Of a stretch of 64,000 nucleotides of DNA, positions 42,547 through 55,035 are shown piece after piece. Where the stretch lies: NCBI RefSeq assembly GCF_035594125.1, contig NC_087158.1, positions 5,506,501 through 5,570,500 of the forward strand, read 5' to 3'. This stretch comes from Scylla paramamosain. Taxonomy: Eukaryota > Arthropoda > Malacostraca > Decapoda > Portunidae. The notes below the pieces were generated by a model. It saw nothing but the letters and a program-made list of their open reading frames with translations. It made no database searches and was not told the DNA's origin. Position 1 is the first letter of the stretch, and each line of letters begins with the position of its first letter. Position numbers and translations under genes: made by a program.

Positions 42547-45495
42547 TCAAAAATTGGTGGATAAGTGTCTTGAAACCTCCCTCTTGAAGGAATTCAAGTC
42601 ATAGGAAGGTGGAAATACAGAAGCAGGCAAGGAGTTCCAGAGTTTACCAGAGAAAGGGATGAATGATTGAGAATACTGGTTAACTCTTGCGTTAGAGAGG
42701 TGGACAGAATAGGAGTGAGAGAAAGAAGAAAGTCTTGTGCAGCGAGGCCGCGGGAGGAGGGGAGGCATGCAGTTAGCAAGATCAGAAGAGCAGTTGGCAT
42801 GAAAATAGCGGTAGAAGACAGCTAGATATGCAACATTGCGGCGGTGAGAGAGGGGCTGAAGACAGTCAGTTAGAGGAGAGGAGTTGATGAGACGAAAAGC
42901 TTTTGATTCCACCCTGTCTAGAACAGCAGTATGAGTGGAACCCCCCCAGACATGTGAAGCATACTCCATACATGGACGGATAAGGCCCTTGTACAGAGTT
43001 AGCAGCTGGGGGGGGTGAGAAAAAACTGGCGGAGACGTCTCAGAACACATAACTTCATAGAAGCTGTTTTAGCTAGAGATGAGATGTGAAGTTTCCAGTT
43101 CAGATTATAAGTAAAGGACAGACCGAGGATGTTCAGTGTAGAAGAGGGGGACAGTTGAGTGTCATTGAAGAAGAGGGGATAGTTGTCTGGAAGATTGTGT
43201 CGAGTTGATAGATTGAGGAATTGAGTTTTTGAGGCATTGAACAATACCAAGTTTGCTCTGCCCCAATCAGAAATTTTAGAAAGATCAGAAGTCAGGCGTT
43301 CTGTGGCTTCCCTGCGTGATATGTTTACCTCCTGAAGGGTTGGACGTCTATGAAAAGACGTGGAAAAGTGCAGGGTGGTATCATCAGCATAGGAGTGGAT
43401 AGGACAAGAAGTTTGGTTTAGAAGATCATTAATGAATAATAAGAAGAGAGTGGGTGACAGGACAGAACCCTGAGGAACACCACTGTTAATAGATTTAGGA
43501 GAAGAACAGTGACCGTCTACCACAGCAGCAATAGAACGGTCAGAAAGGAAACTTGAGATGAAGTTACAGAGAGAAGGATAGAAACCGTAGGAGGGTAGTT
43601 TGGAAATCAAAGCTTTGTGCCAAACTCTATCAAAGGCTTTTGATATGTCCAAGGCAACAGCAAAAGTTTCACCAAAGTCTCTAAAAGAGGATGACCAAGA
43701 CTCAGTAAGGAAAGCCAGAAGATCACCAGTAGAGCGGCCTTGACGGAACCCATACTGGCGATCAGATAGAAGGTTGTGAAGTGATAGATGTTTAAGAATC
43801 TTCCTGTTGAGGATAGATTCAAAAACTTTAGATAAGCAGGAAATTAAAGCAATAGGACGGTAGTTTGAGGGATTAGAGCGGTCACCCTTTTTAGGAACAG
43901 GTTGAATGTAGGCAAACTTCCAGCAAGAAGGAAAGGTAGATGTTGACAGACAGAGCTGAAAGAGTTTGACTAGGCAAGGTGCAAGCACGGAGGCACAGTT
44001 TCGGAGAACAATAGGAGGGACCCCATCAGGTCCATAAGCCTTCCGAGGGTTTAGGCAAGCGAGGGCATGGAAAACATCATTACGAAGAATTTTAATACGT
44101 GGCATGAAGTAGTCAGAGGGTGGAGGAGAGGGAGGAACAAGCCCAGAATCGTCCAAGGTAGAGTTTTTAGCAAAGGTTTGAGCAAAGAGTTCAGCTTTAG
44201 AAATAGATGTGATAGCAGTGGTGCCATCTGGTTGAAGTAGAGGAGGGAAAGAAGAAGAAGCAAAGTTATTGGAGATATTTTTTGCTAGATGCCAGAAATC
44301 ACGAGGGGAGTTAGATCTTGAAAGGTTTTGACATTTTCTGTTAATGAAGGAGTTTTTTGCTAGTTGGAGAACAGACTTGGCATAGTTCCAGGCAGAAATA
44401 TAAAGTGCATGAGATTCTGGTGAAGGAAGGCTTAAGTACCTTTTGTGGGCCACCTCTCTATCATGTATAGCACGAGAACAAGCTGTGTTAAACCAAGGTT
44501 TAGAAGGTTTAGGACGAGAAAAAGAGTGAGGAATGTACACCTCCATGCCAGACACTATCACCTATGTTATGCGCTCAGCACACAAAGACGGGTCTCTGAC
44601 ACGGAAGCAGTAGTCATTCCAAGGAAAATCAGCAAAATACCTCCTCAGGTCCCCCCAACTAGCAGAGGCAAAACGCCAGAGGCACCTTCGCTTAGGGGGA
44701 TCCTGAGGAGGGATTGGACTGATAGGACAAGATAAAGATATGAGATTGTGATCGGAGGAGCCCAACGGAGAAGAAAGGGTGACAGCATAAGCAGAAGGAT
44801 TAGAGGTCAGGAAAAGGTCAAGAATGTTGGGCGTATCTCCAAGACGGTCAGGAATACGAGTAGGGTGTTGCACCAATTGCTCTAGGTCAGTTGTAGGCTA
44901 GTTCACCAGGATGGTCAGTGAAGGGAGAGGAAAGCCAAAGCTGGTGGTGAACATTGAAGTCTCCAAGAATGGAGATCTCTGCAAAAGGGAAGAGGGTCAG
45001 AATGTGCTCCACTTTGGAAGTTAAGTAGTCAAAGAATTTCTTATAGTCAGAGGAGTTAGGAGAGAGGTATACAGCACAGATAAATTTAGTATGAGAATGA
45101 CTCTGTAGTCGTAGCCAGATGGTGGAAAACTCGGAAGATTCAAGAGCGTGGGCACGAGAGCAGGTTAAGTCATTGCGCACATAAACGCAGCATCCAGCTT
45201 TGGATCGAAAATGAGGATAGAGAAAGTAGGAGGGAACAGAAAAGGGGCTACTGTCAGTTGCCTCAGACACCTGAGTTTCAGTGAGGAAAAGAAGATGAGG
45301 TTTAGAAGAGGAGAGGTGGTGTTCTACAGATTGACAATTAGATCTTAGACCGCGAATGTTGCAGAAGTTAATGAAGAAAAAGTTGAGGGGGGTGTCAAGA
45401 CACTTAGGTTCGTCGACGGAAAGGCAGTCCGACCTGGGGACATTTATGGTCCCCTCCCCAGATGGGGACTCCGAGGCTGGTGTAGGAGTCGCCAT
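42547..45495 (-). pseudogene. LINE copy 3 endonuclease-RT ORF, broken
   Basis: Begins at the same strong-context ATG (45495) as copy 1 and keeps the endonuclease and RT motifs, including [31 protein letters not shown] and YADD. Three lesions relative to copy 1 are visible. A 14-bp deletion at about 44888 shifts the frame inside the endonuclease. A G-to-T change on the coding strand makes a stop (codon 44562-44564) where copy 1 has ITEV. One extra G (run 43008-43015) and one extra A (run 43020-43025) shift the frame in the C-terminal region. Full-length protein cannot be made. Since it is otherwise so like copy 1, these are recent changes. Confidence 0.9.
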
Positions 45496-45708
45496 GATTT
45501 TAAAATTTTTTGAGTGAAGGGTGTGTGTGTTATTAGGTGCTTGTAGTTTTGTGTGGAGGAAGAGAGTTGTCTTTAGAGGGCAGGCTGTGACTACCCCCTT
45601 GTGTTGTGAGACACAAAGGGAAACGTTCAGTGAGGTCACAGCTGGGTTTAATGATAAGTTCACAGCACCCCCTGAACAGTGCTTTAGACCTCACTGGGAG
45701 TAATTATT
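45496..45708 (-). other. LINE copy 3 5' leader
   Basis: Same leader as copy 1, including the exact 9-bp inverted arms at 45629-45637 and 45687-45695. It is used here to place the family 5' end at TAATTATT, the last text shared by both copies. Confidence 0.7.
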
Positions 45709-46194
45709 GATAGATACAGAACAACCTTACCAAATGCGTGTATTTTGAGTGTTTTTCACATTCTTAGTTACCAAAACCCCAAAATGCATGCGAAACTAGC
45801 TTTATGTGGAAAAAAAAAATGACATTACCAGAAGAGTGTCTTTTGAGTGTTTTTGAGCGTGTTAGGAAATAAAGCACTAAAAAGCAGGGCAATCACATTA
45901 CATGGGAATAAAACCAAATTTTACCAAGAACTTGCTTTTAAGTGTTTTTGAGCTCCTTACATATTGAAAAGCTAAAACGCATGCAAAACACCCTTTATGG
46001 AGAAACAGAAAAACATTACCAAAAACATGTATTTTGAGTGTTTTTGATCATGTTACCTATAAAAACGCTTAAATACATGCAAAGATCCCTATGTTTGGGA
46101 AACGAAAGGACATTATGAGAAACGTGTATTATGCGTGTTTTTAAGTTCTTTAAGTACCAAAAAGCTAAAACCCACAAATAGCACTCTTTATAGA

Positions 46195-46250
46195 GAAAAA
46201 ATAAATAAATTAATTAAAAAAAAACAATTTTTTTTTGTTTTTCATAGGTA
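46195..46250. repeat. A/T-rich island of the 1.1-kb unit (example)
   Basis: An A-rich run with AAATAAAT words is followed at once by a T-run and then TTCATAGGTACC. Equivalent islands lie near 47290, 48400, 49740, 50855, 52210, 53625, 55390, 56490, 57600, 58500, 59785, 60870, 61978 and 63093. Length varies from copy to copy. In one (50855) it has expanded into 250 bp of TA. Confidence 0.8.
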
Positions 46251-46699
46251 CCAAGATGCCAAAATTCTGGGAAAATTCAAGGAAATTATGTGGAAAAAAG
46301 AACATTATCAAAAAAGTTAATTATAGATTTTTTTCGGACTTTTATGTACCAAACCCTAAAGTGCATGCAAAGCTACCTATATATGGAAATTAAACGACTT
46401 TACAAGAAACCTTTCTTTTGAGTGTTTTTTTTTAGCATGTTAGACAACAAAACGATAAATACCATTGAAGTCACTCAATATGGGAATCCAAAACAAAATT
46501 ACTGAAAACATGTCTTCTCAGTGTTTTACGTAGAAAACGCTAAAACGGATGCAAACCAACCAATACGAAGAAATAGAAAAACATCACCAAAAAGGTATAT
46601 TTTCAGTGTTTTTGAACTCGTTACCTACAAAAAACGCGAAAATGCATGCAAAGCACTCTATATTGGGAAACAAAAGGACATTACGAGAAACGTGTATAA

Positions 46700-46790
46700 T
46701 GAGTGTTTTATAGTTTCACAAGATCCACAAGGCAAAAAACACAAAAACTCGTATATATGGAGAAGTTTCTTAGATACCAAAATGCTGAAA
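46700..46790 (+). repeat. 57-bp private insertion of the 1.1-kb unit (example)
   Basis: A monomer is lengthened to about 140 bp by text reading GTTTCACAAGAACCACAAGG, then CAAAAAACGCAAAAACTCGT, then a GTATATGGAGAAGTTTC box. The normal pentamer monomer goes directly to TTCTTAGGTACC. It recurs near 47816, 48927, 50268, 51629, 52760, 54156, 54806, 55907, 57010, 57905, 58906, 59206, 60206, 61399, 62520 and 63590, with subtypes TTTCACAAG, TTCAAAAG and GTGGTTCACAAG. It is absent from the 1-42 kb domains. Confidence 0.8.
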
Positions 46791-49033
46791 CTCATAACTC
46801 TCTTAATTGAAAAACAGAACAACCTTACTAAATGCGTGTATTTTGAGTGTTTTTTCACATTCTTAGTTAAAAAAAAAAACGAAATTCCATGCGAATATAG
46901 CTTTTATGTGGGATAAAAATGACATTACCAGAAAAGTGTCTTTTGAGTGTTTTTGAGAGTGTTAGGCAATAAAGCAATAAAAAGCAGGGCAATCACATTA
47001 CATGGAATAAAACCAACGTTTACCAAGAACTTGCCTTTAAGTGTTTCTCAGCTCCTTATATGCGCTAAAACGCATGCAGAACACAATTTATATAGAAACA
47101 AAATAACATTACCAACAACAGGTATTTTAAGTGTTTTTTAATCATGTTATCTATAAAAACGCTTAAATACATGCAAAGAACCTTATATTTGTGAAAGGAA
47201 AGGATATTACGAGAAACGTGTATTATGAGTGTTTTTAAGTTCCTTAAGAACCAAAAAGCTAAAACCCACAAGTAACACTCTTTATTTAGAAAAAATAAAT
47301 CAATAAAATAAATAGAAAAATAGGAATTTTTTTTATTTATTTTATTCATCTTCATAGGTACCGAGATGCCAAAATTCTGGCAAAATTCAGGGCAATTATG
47401 TGATAAAAGATCATTACCAAAAAAGTTAATTTGAGCTTTTTTTTCGAACTGTTATTTACCAAACCATAAAGTGCATGCAAAGCCACCTATATGAGGAAAT
47501 TAAACGACTTTACCAGAAACCTGTCTTTTGAGTGATTTTCAGCTTGTTAGGCATCAAAACGATAAATAATATGGAAGTTACTCTATATGAGAATCCAAAA
47601 CAAAATACTGAAAACGTGTCTTTTCTGTGTTTTAGGTAGAAAAACGTTAAAACGGATGCAAACTAACCAATATGAAAAAATAGAATATTACCAAAAAGGT
47701 ATATTTTGAGTGTTTTTAATCTTGTTACCTACAAAAAACGCGAAAAAGGATGCAAAGCACTCTATATTGGGAAACAAAAGGACATTACGAGAAACGTGAA
47801 TAATGAGTGTTTTATAGTTTCACAAGAACCACAAGGCAAAATACGCAAAAACTCGTGTATATGGAGAAGTTTCTTAGTTACCAAAACGCTGGTACTCATG
47901 AAAAACACTCTTAAATGAGAAACATAACAACCTTACGAAATGCGTGTATTTTGAGTGTTTTTCACATTCTTATTTACCAAAACTCCAAATTGCATGAAAA
48001 ACTAGCTTTATGTTGGTAAGAAATGACATTACCAGAAAAGTGACTTTGGGTGTTTTTGAGCGTGTTAGGCAATAAAGCACTAAAAAACAGGGCAATAACA
48101 TTGCATGGGAATGAAACCAACTTTTACCAAGAACTTGCCTTTAAGTTTTTTTGAGCTCCTTACATACCAAAACGCTAAAACGAATGCAAAACACCCTTTA
48201 TGGAGAATTAGAATAACATTACCAAAAACATGTATTTTGAGTGTTTTTGATCATGCTACCTATAAAAACGCGAAAATACATGCAAAGAACCCTATGTTTG
48301 TGAAACGATAAGACATTACGAGAAACGTGTATTATAAGTGTTTTCAAGTTCCTTAAGAACCAAAAAACTAAAACCCACAAATAACACTCTTTATCAAGAA
48401 AAAATAAATAAATATATAAAAAAAACGGCAATTTTTTATTTTATTTTATTTTTTGTTATTCATCTTCATAGGTAGCGAGATACCAAAATTCTGGGAAAAT
48501 TCTGGGCAATTATGTGATACAAGAATATTATCAAAAAAGTTAATTTTAGCTTTTTTTTCGGAATGTTATGTACCAAACTCTAAAGTGAATGCAAAGCCAC
48601 CTACATGAGGAAATTAAACGACTTTACCAGAAACCTTACTTTTGAGTGTTTTTCAGTATGTTAGGCACCAAAACGATAACAATATGGAAGTCACTCAATA
48701 TGGGAATCCAAGACAAAATTACTGAAAACGTGTCTTTTCAGTGTTTTACGTAGAAAAACGCTAAAAAGAAGGCAAACCAACCAATATGAAGAAATAGAAT
48801 AACATTACCAAAAATGTATATTTTGAATGTTTTTGAGCTTGTTACCTAAAAAAAAATGCAAAAATGGATGCAAAGTATTGCAAAACAAAAGGACATTCTG
48901 AGAAACGTGTATAATGAGTGTTTTATAGTTCCACAAGAACCAAAAGGCAAAAAACGCAAAAACTCGTGTACCTAGAGAAGTTTCATAGATACCAAAATGA
49001 TGAAACTCATGAATAACACTTTTAATTGAGAAA

Positions 49034-49460
49034 CAGAATTAAATTACAAAATGTGTGTATATTGAGTGTTTTTCACATTCTTAGTTACGAAAAATCTCAA
49101 ATTACATGCGAAACTAGCTTTATGTAGGAAATAAATGACATTACCAGAAAAGTGTCCTTTGAGTGTTTTTGAGCGTTATATGCAACAAAGCACTAAAAAA
49201 CAGAACAATCACATTACATTGGAATAAAACCAAATTTTACGAAGGATAAAAAAAGAACAAGCTTATCAAATGAGTGTATTTTGGGTGTTTTTCACAATCT
49301 TAGTTACCAAAACCCCAAATTGCATGCGAAATATTGTGGTAAAAAAATGTGGGAAAAAAATGACATTAACATAAAAAAGTTTTTTTTGAGTGTTTTTGAG
49401 CGTGTTAGGAAATAAAGCACTAAAAAGCAGGGCAATCACATTACATAGGGATAAAACCAA
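49034..49460 (+). repeat. two-monomer tandem duplication inside a 1.1-kb unit
   Basis: The pair of subtypes starting at the CACATTCTTAGTTAC box (49074) is repeated starting at 49290, making this unit about 1.34 kb. The first copy has the variant TATGCAACAAAGCACTAAA and the second the usual TTAGGAAATAAAGCACTAAA. The two copies therefore came from different unit subtypes, as expected from unequal exchange. Confidence 0.7.
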
Positions 49461-50874
49461 TTTTTACCAAGAACTACTCTTTAAGATTTTTTGAACTCCT
49501 TTCATACAAAAACGATAAAACGCTTGCAAAACACCCTTTATGGAGAAACAGAATAACATTACCAAAAAAAAAAAAACGTATTTTGAGTGTTTTTGATCAT
49601 GTTACCTATAAAAACATTTAAATACATGTTTGGGAAACGAAAAAAAAAACATTACGAGAAACCTGTATTATGAGTGTTTTTAAGTTTCTTAAGCACCAAA
49701 AAGCTAAAAGCCACAAATAACACTCTTTATAGAGGGAAAAAAAAAAAAATAAATAAATAAATAAAAAAATAGCATTTTTTTTTTTTTTTTTTGTTATTCA
49801 TATTCATAGGCACTGAGATGCCGAATGTCTGGCAAAATTCAGGGAAATTATGTGGAAAAAAGAACATTATCAAAAAAGGTTAACTTTAGCTTTTTTTCGG
49901 ACTGTTATGTACCAAACCCTAAAGTGCATCCAAAGCCAACTATATGGGGAAATTACACGACTTTACCAGAAACCTCTCTTTTGAGTGTTTTCTTTTTTAG
50001 CATGTTAGGCATCAAAAGTATAAATAATATGGAAGTCACTCAATATGGGAATGCAAAACAAATTACTGAAAACGTGTCTTTTCCGTGTTTTACGTAGCAA
50101 AACGCTAAAACGGATGCAAACCAACCAATATGAAGAAATAGAATAACGTTACCAAAAAGGTATATTTTGAGTATTTTTGAGCCTGTTAACCACAAAAAAC
50201 GCGATGCAAAGCACGTTATATTGGGAAACTAAAGGACATTACGAGAAACGTGTATGAGTGTTTTATGGTTTCACAAGAAGAACAAGGCAAAAAACGCAAA
50301 AACTCGTATATATGGATAAGTTTCTTAGATACCAAAATGCTGAAACTCATGAATAACACTCTTAATTGAGAAACAGAACAACCTTACAAAATGCGTGTAT
50401 TTTGAGAGCTTTTTACATTCTTAGTTACCAAAACCCCAAATTGCATGCGGAACCAGATTTATGTGGGAAAAAACAACATTCCCAGAAAAGTGTCTTTTGA
50501 GTGTTTTTGAGCGTGATAGGATATAAAGCACTAAAAAGCAGGGGAATCACATTAAATTCGAATAAAACCAATTTTTACCAAGAACTTGCCTTTAAGTGTT
50601 TTTGAGCTCCTTATATACCAAAACGCTAAAACGCCTGCAAAACACACTTTATGGAGAAAGAGAATAACATTACCAAAAACATGTATTTTGAGTGTTTTGA
50701 TCATGTTATCTAGAAAAACGCTTAAATACATACAAAAGAACCTTATGTTTGGGAAACGAAAGAACATTACAAGAAACGTGTATTATGAGTGTTTTTAAGT
50801 TCCTTAAGTACCAAAAAGCTAAAACCCACAAATAACACTCTTTATTTAGAAAAAAAAAAAAAAAAAAAAAAAGT

Positions 50875-51131
<257 letters not shown>

Positions 51132-52744
51132 TTATTTATTTTTTTTTTTTTCATTCATCTTCATAGGTACCGAGATGACAAAATTCTGGGAAAATTCAGG
51201 GCAATTATATGATAAAAGAATATTATCAAAAAAGTTGATTTTAGCTTTTTTTTCGGACTGTTATGTACCAAACCCTGAAGAGCATGCAAAGCCTCCTATA
51301 TGAGGAAATTGAATGACTTTACCAGAAATCTGTCTTTTGAGTGTTTTCAGCATGTTAGGCACCAAAACGATAAATAATAATGAACTAACTCAATATGGGA
51401 ATCCAAAAAAAATTACTTAAAACGTGTCTTCTCAGTATTTTACGTAGAAAAACGCTAAAACGGATCCAAACCAACCAATATCAAGAAATAGAAAAACGTT
51501 ACCAAAAAGGTACATTTTGAGTGTTTTTGAGCTTGTTACCTAGAAAAAAAAATGCGAAAATCGATGCAAAGCACTCTATATTGGGAAAGAAAGGGACATT
51601 GCGAGAAAAGTGTATAATGAGTGTTTTATAGTTCAAAAGAACCACAAGGCAAAAAACGCAAAAACTCGTGTATATGGAGAAGTTTCCTAGATACCGAAAT
51701 GCTGAAACTCATGAATAACACTCTTAATTGAGAAACAGAACAACCTTACTAAATGCGTGTATTTTGAGTGCTTTTCACATTCTTAGTTACCCAAAACCCA
51801 AATTGATTCCGAAACCAGCTTTATGTGGTAAAAAAAAATGACATTTTTAGAAAAGTGTCTAATGAGTGTTTTTGAGCGTGATAGGCAGTAAAGCACTAAA
51901 AAGAAGGGGATCAACATTACATGGGAATAAAAGCAATGTTTACCAAGAACTTCCCTTTAAGTGTTTTCGAGCTCCTTATAAACCAAAACGCTAAAACGCA
52001 TGCAAAACACACTTTATGGAGAAACAGAATAACATTACCAAAAACATGTATTTTGAGTGTTTTTGATCATGTTACCAATAAAGCGCTTAAATACATGCTA
52101 AGAACCCTATTTGTAGGAAACGTAAGGACATTACGAGAAACGTGTATTATGAGTGTTTTTAAATTCATTAAGTACCAAAAAGCTAAAAGCCACAAATAAC
52201 TCTCTATTGAGAAAAAAAAAAAAAAAATAAATAAATAAAAAAAAATACGATATTTTTTTTTTCTTATTCATCTTCACAGGTACCGAGAGCCAAAATTCGG
52301 GCAAAATTCATGAAATTTTGTGAAATAAGAACATTATCAAAAAAGTTAATTTTAGCTTTTTTTTTCGACTGTTATATAGCAAACAATAAAGTGCAGGCAA
52401 AACGACCTATATGGGGAAATCAAACGTCTTTGCCAGAAAACGGTTTTTTGAATGTTTTTCAGCATGTTAGGCACCAAAACGATCAATAACATAGAAGTCA
52501 CTCTATATGGGAATCCAAAACAAAATTACTGAAAACGTGTCTTTTCGGAGTTTTACGTAGAAAAACGCTAAAACGGATGCAAACCAACCAATATGAAAAA
52601 AAAAAAAATAATAGAATAACATTACCAAAAAGGTATATTTTGAGTGTTTTTGAGCTTGTTACCTACAAAAAAGGTGAAAATGGATGCAAAGCCCTCCCTA
52701 TTGGGAAAGAAAAGGATATTAAGAGAAACGTGTATAATGAGTGT

Positions 52745-53160
52745 CTTATTATTTTCGAGCAAAAGAACTTGTGGTTCACAAGAACCTCAAGGCAAAAAAC
52801 GCAAAAACTCGTGTATATAAAGAAGTTTCTTAGATACCAAAATGCTGAAACTCATGAATAACAATCTTAATTGAGAAGCAGAACAACCTTACCAAAAGCG
52901 TGTATTTTCAGTGTTTTTCACATTCTTAGTTAGCAAAATCCCAAATAGCATGCAAAACTAGCTTTTTGTGGGAAAAAAAAATGACATTACCAGAAGTGTC
53001 TTTTGAGTGTTTTTGAGCGTGTTAGGCAATAAAGCACTAAAAAGTAGGGCAATCACATTACATGGGAATAAAACCAACTTTGACCAAGAACTTGCCATTA
53101 TGTGTTTTTGAGCTCCTTACATACCAAAACGCTAAAAGGCATGCAAAACACTCCTTTATT
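52745..53160 (+). repeat. R-subtype of the 1.1-kb unit, copy 1
   Basis: Marked by GTGTCTTATTATTTTCGAGC with GAACTTGTGGTTCACAAGAA (52740-52785), CCAGAAGTGTCTTTTGAG (52991) and CACTCCTTTATTGAGAAGCAG (53148). The same marks occur together near 57886 and 62494 and not in the units between. Confidence 0.75.
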
Positions 53161-53730
53161 GAGAAGCAGAAAAACATTACAAAAAATATGTTTCAAGTGT
53201 TTTTGATCATGTTACCTATAAAAACGCTTAAATACATGCAAAGAACTCTATCTTTGGGAAACGAAAGTACATTACGAGAAACGTGTATTACGACTGTTTT
53301 AAAGTTTTTAAGTTAAGTGTCTTTTGAGTGTTTTTGAGCGTGTTAGGCAATAAAGCACTAAAAAGCAGGGCAATCACATTACATGGGAATAAAAAAAAAA
53401 CGCTAAAACGCATGCAAAACACCTTTTATGGAGATACAAAATAAAATTACCAAAAACATATATTTTGAGTGTTTTTGATCATGTTATCTATAAAAACGCT
53501 TAAATACATGCAAAGAACCTTATGTTTGCGAAACGAAAGGTCATAACGAGAAATATGTATTATAAGTGTTTTTAAGTTCCTTAAGTACCAAAAAGCTAAA
53601 ACCCACAAATAAATCTCTTTATTTACAAAAAAAAAGTAAGAAAATAAAAAAATAGGATTTTCTTTTTTTTTTTTTTGTTATTCATCTTCATAGGTACAGA
53701 GATGCCAAAAATCTGGGAAAATTCAGGGCT

Positions 53731-54380
53731 ATTATATGATAAAAGAAAATGATCAAAAAAGTTAATTTTAGCTTTTTTTTTTCGGACTCATGTACCAAAC
53801 CCTAAAGTGCATCCAAAGACTCCTATATGAGGAAATTAAACGACCTTACGAGAAATCTGTTTTTTGAGTTTTTTTCAGCATGTTAGGCACTAAAACGATA
53901 AATAATAAGGAACTCACTCTATATGAGAATTCAAATTAAAATTGCTGAAAACGTGTCTTTTCAGTGTTTTAAGTAGAAAAACGCTAAAACGGATGGAAAC
54001 CAACCAATATAAAAAAAATAGAAAAACATTACCAAAAGGTATATTTTGAGTGTTTTTGAGTTTGTTACCTACAAAAAACGCGAAAATTGATGCAAAGCAC
54101 TCTATATTAGAAAACAAAAGGACTTTGCAAGAAAAGTGTATAATGAGTTTTTTTATAGTTCAAAAGAACCAAAAGGCAAAAAACACAAAAACTCGTGGAT
54201 ATGGAGAAGGTTCCTAGATACCAGAATGCTGAAACTCGTGAATAACACTCTTAGTTGAGAAACAGAATAACCTTACTAAATGCGTGTATTTTGAGTGTTT
54301 TTCACATTCTTAGTTACCAAAACCCCAAATTGCATGTGAGAAAAAATGACATTACCAGAAGTGTCTTTTAAGTGTTTTTT
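53731..54380 (+). repeat. 650-bp recent tandem duplication, first copy
   Basis: Starts ATTATATGATAAAAGAAAAT and is repeated, nearly word for word, from 54381. Shared rare variants include CATCCAAAGACTCC, AATAATAAGGAACTCACTC and GGATGGAAACCAAC. The join near 54380 cuts a monomer (AAGTGTTTTTTATTATATGA), giving a clear unequal-exchange breakpoint. Confidence 0.85.
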
Positions 54381-55035
54381 ATTATATGATAAAAGAAAAT
54401 GATCAAAAAAGTTAATTTTAGTTTTTTTTTCGGACTCTTATGTACCAAACCCTAAAGTGCATCCAAAGACTCCTATATGAGGAAATTAAACGACCTTACC
54501 AGAAATCTGTTTTTTGAGTGTTTTCAGCATGTTAGGCACTAAAACGATAAATAATAAGGAACTCACTCTATATGAGAATCCAAAATAAAATTGCTGAAAA
54601 CGTGTCTCTTCAGTGTTTTAAGTAGAAAAACGCTAAAACGGATGGAAACCAACTAATATAAAAAAAAATAGAAAAACATTACACAAAGGTATATTTTGAG
54701 TGTTTTTGAGCTTGTTACCTACAAAAAACGAGAAAATTGATGCAAAGTACTCTATATTAGAAAACAAAAGGACTTTGCAAGAAAAGTGTATAATGAGTTT
54801 TTATAGTTCAAAAGAACCAAAAGGCAAAAAACACAAAAACTCGTGTATATGGAGAAGGTTCCTAGATATCAAAAGGCTGAAATTCGTGAATAACACTCTT
54901 AGTTGAGAAACAGAATAACCTTACTAAATGCGTGTATTTTGAGTGCTTTTCACATTCTTAGTTACCAAAACCCCAAATTGCATGCGACCTTTATGTGAGA
55001 AAAATATGATATTACCAGAAAAGTGTCTTTTAAGT
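54381..55035 (+). repeat. 650-bp recent tandem duplication, second copy
   Basis: Second copy of 53731-54380, with a handful of substitutions and length changes in A- and T-runs. After it the ordinary 1.1-kb order resumes with GAGCGTGATAGGCAATAAAG. Confidence 0.85.

Larger units (their letters stand above)
42441..45708 (-). mobile_element. LINE copy 3, full length but mutated
   Basis: Minus-strand copy of the copy 1 family with poly(A) tail (T-run 42441-42454), 3' UTR, ORF region and 5' leader ending near 45708. By eye it is nearly identical to copy 1. It splits the satellite text CTTAATTGAG/AAACAGAACAACC. The right flank GATAGATACAGAACAACC shows a small untidy repeat at the join, with no clean target-site duplication. 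The flanks differ from those of copy 1, so the two are separate insertions, not one duplicated block. Confidence 0.93.
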
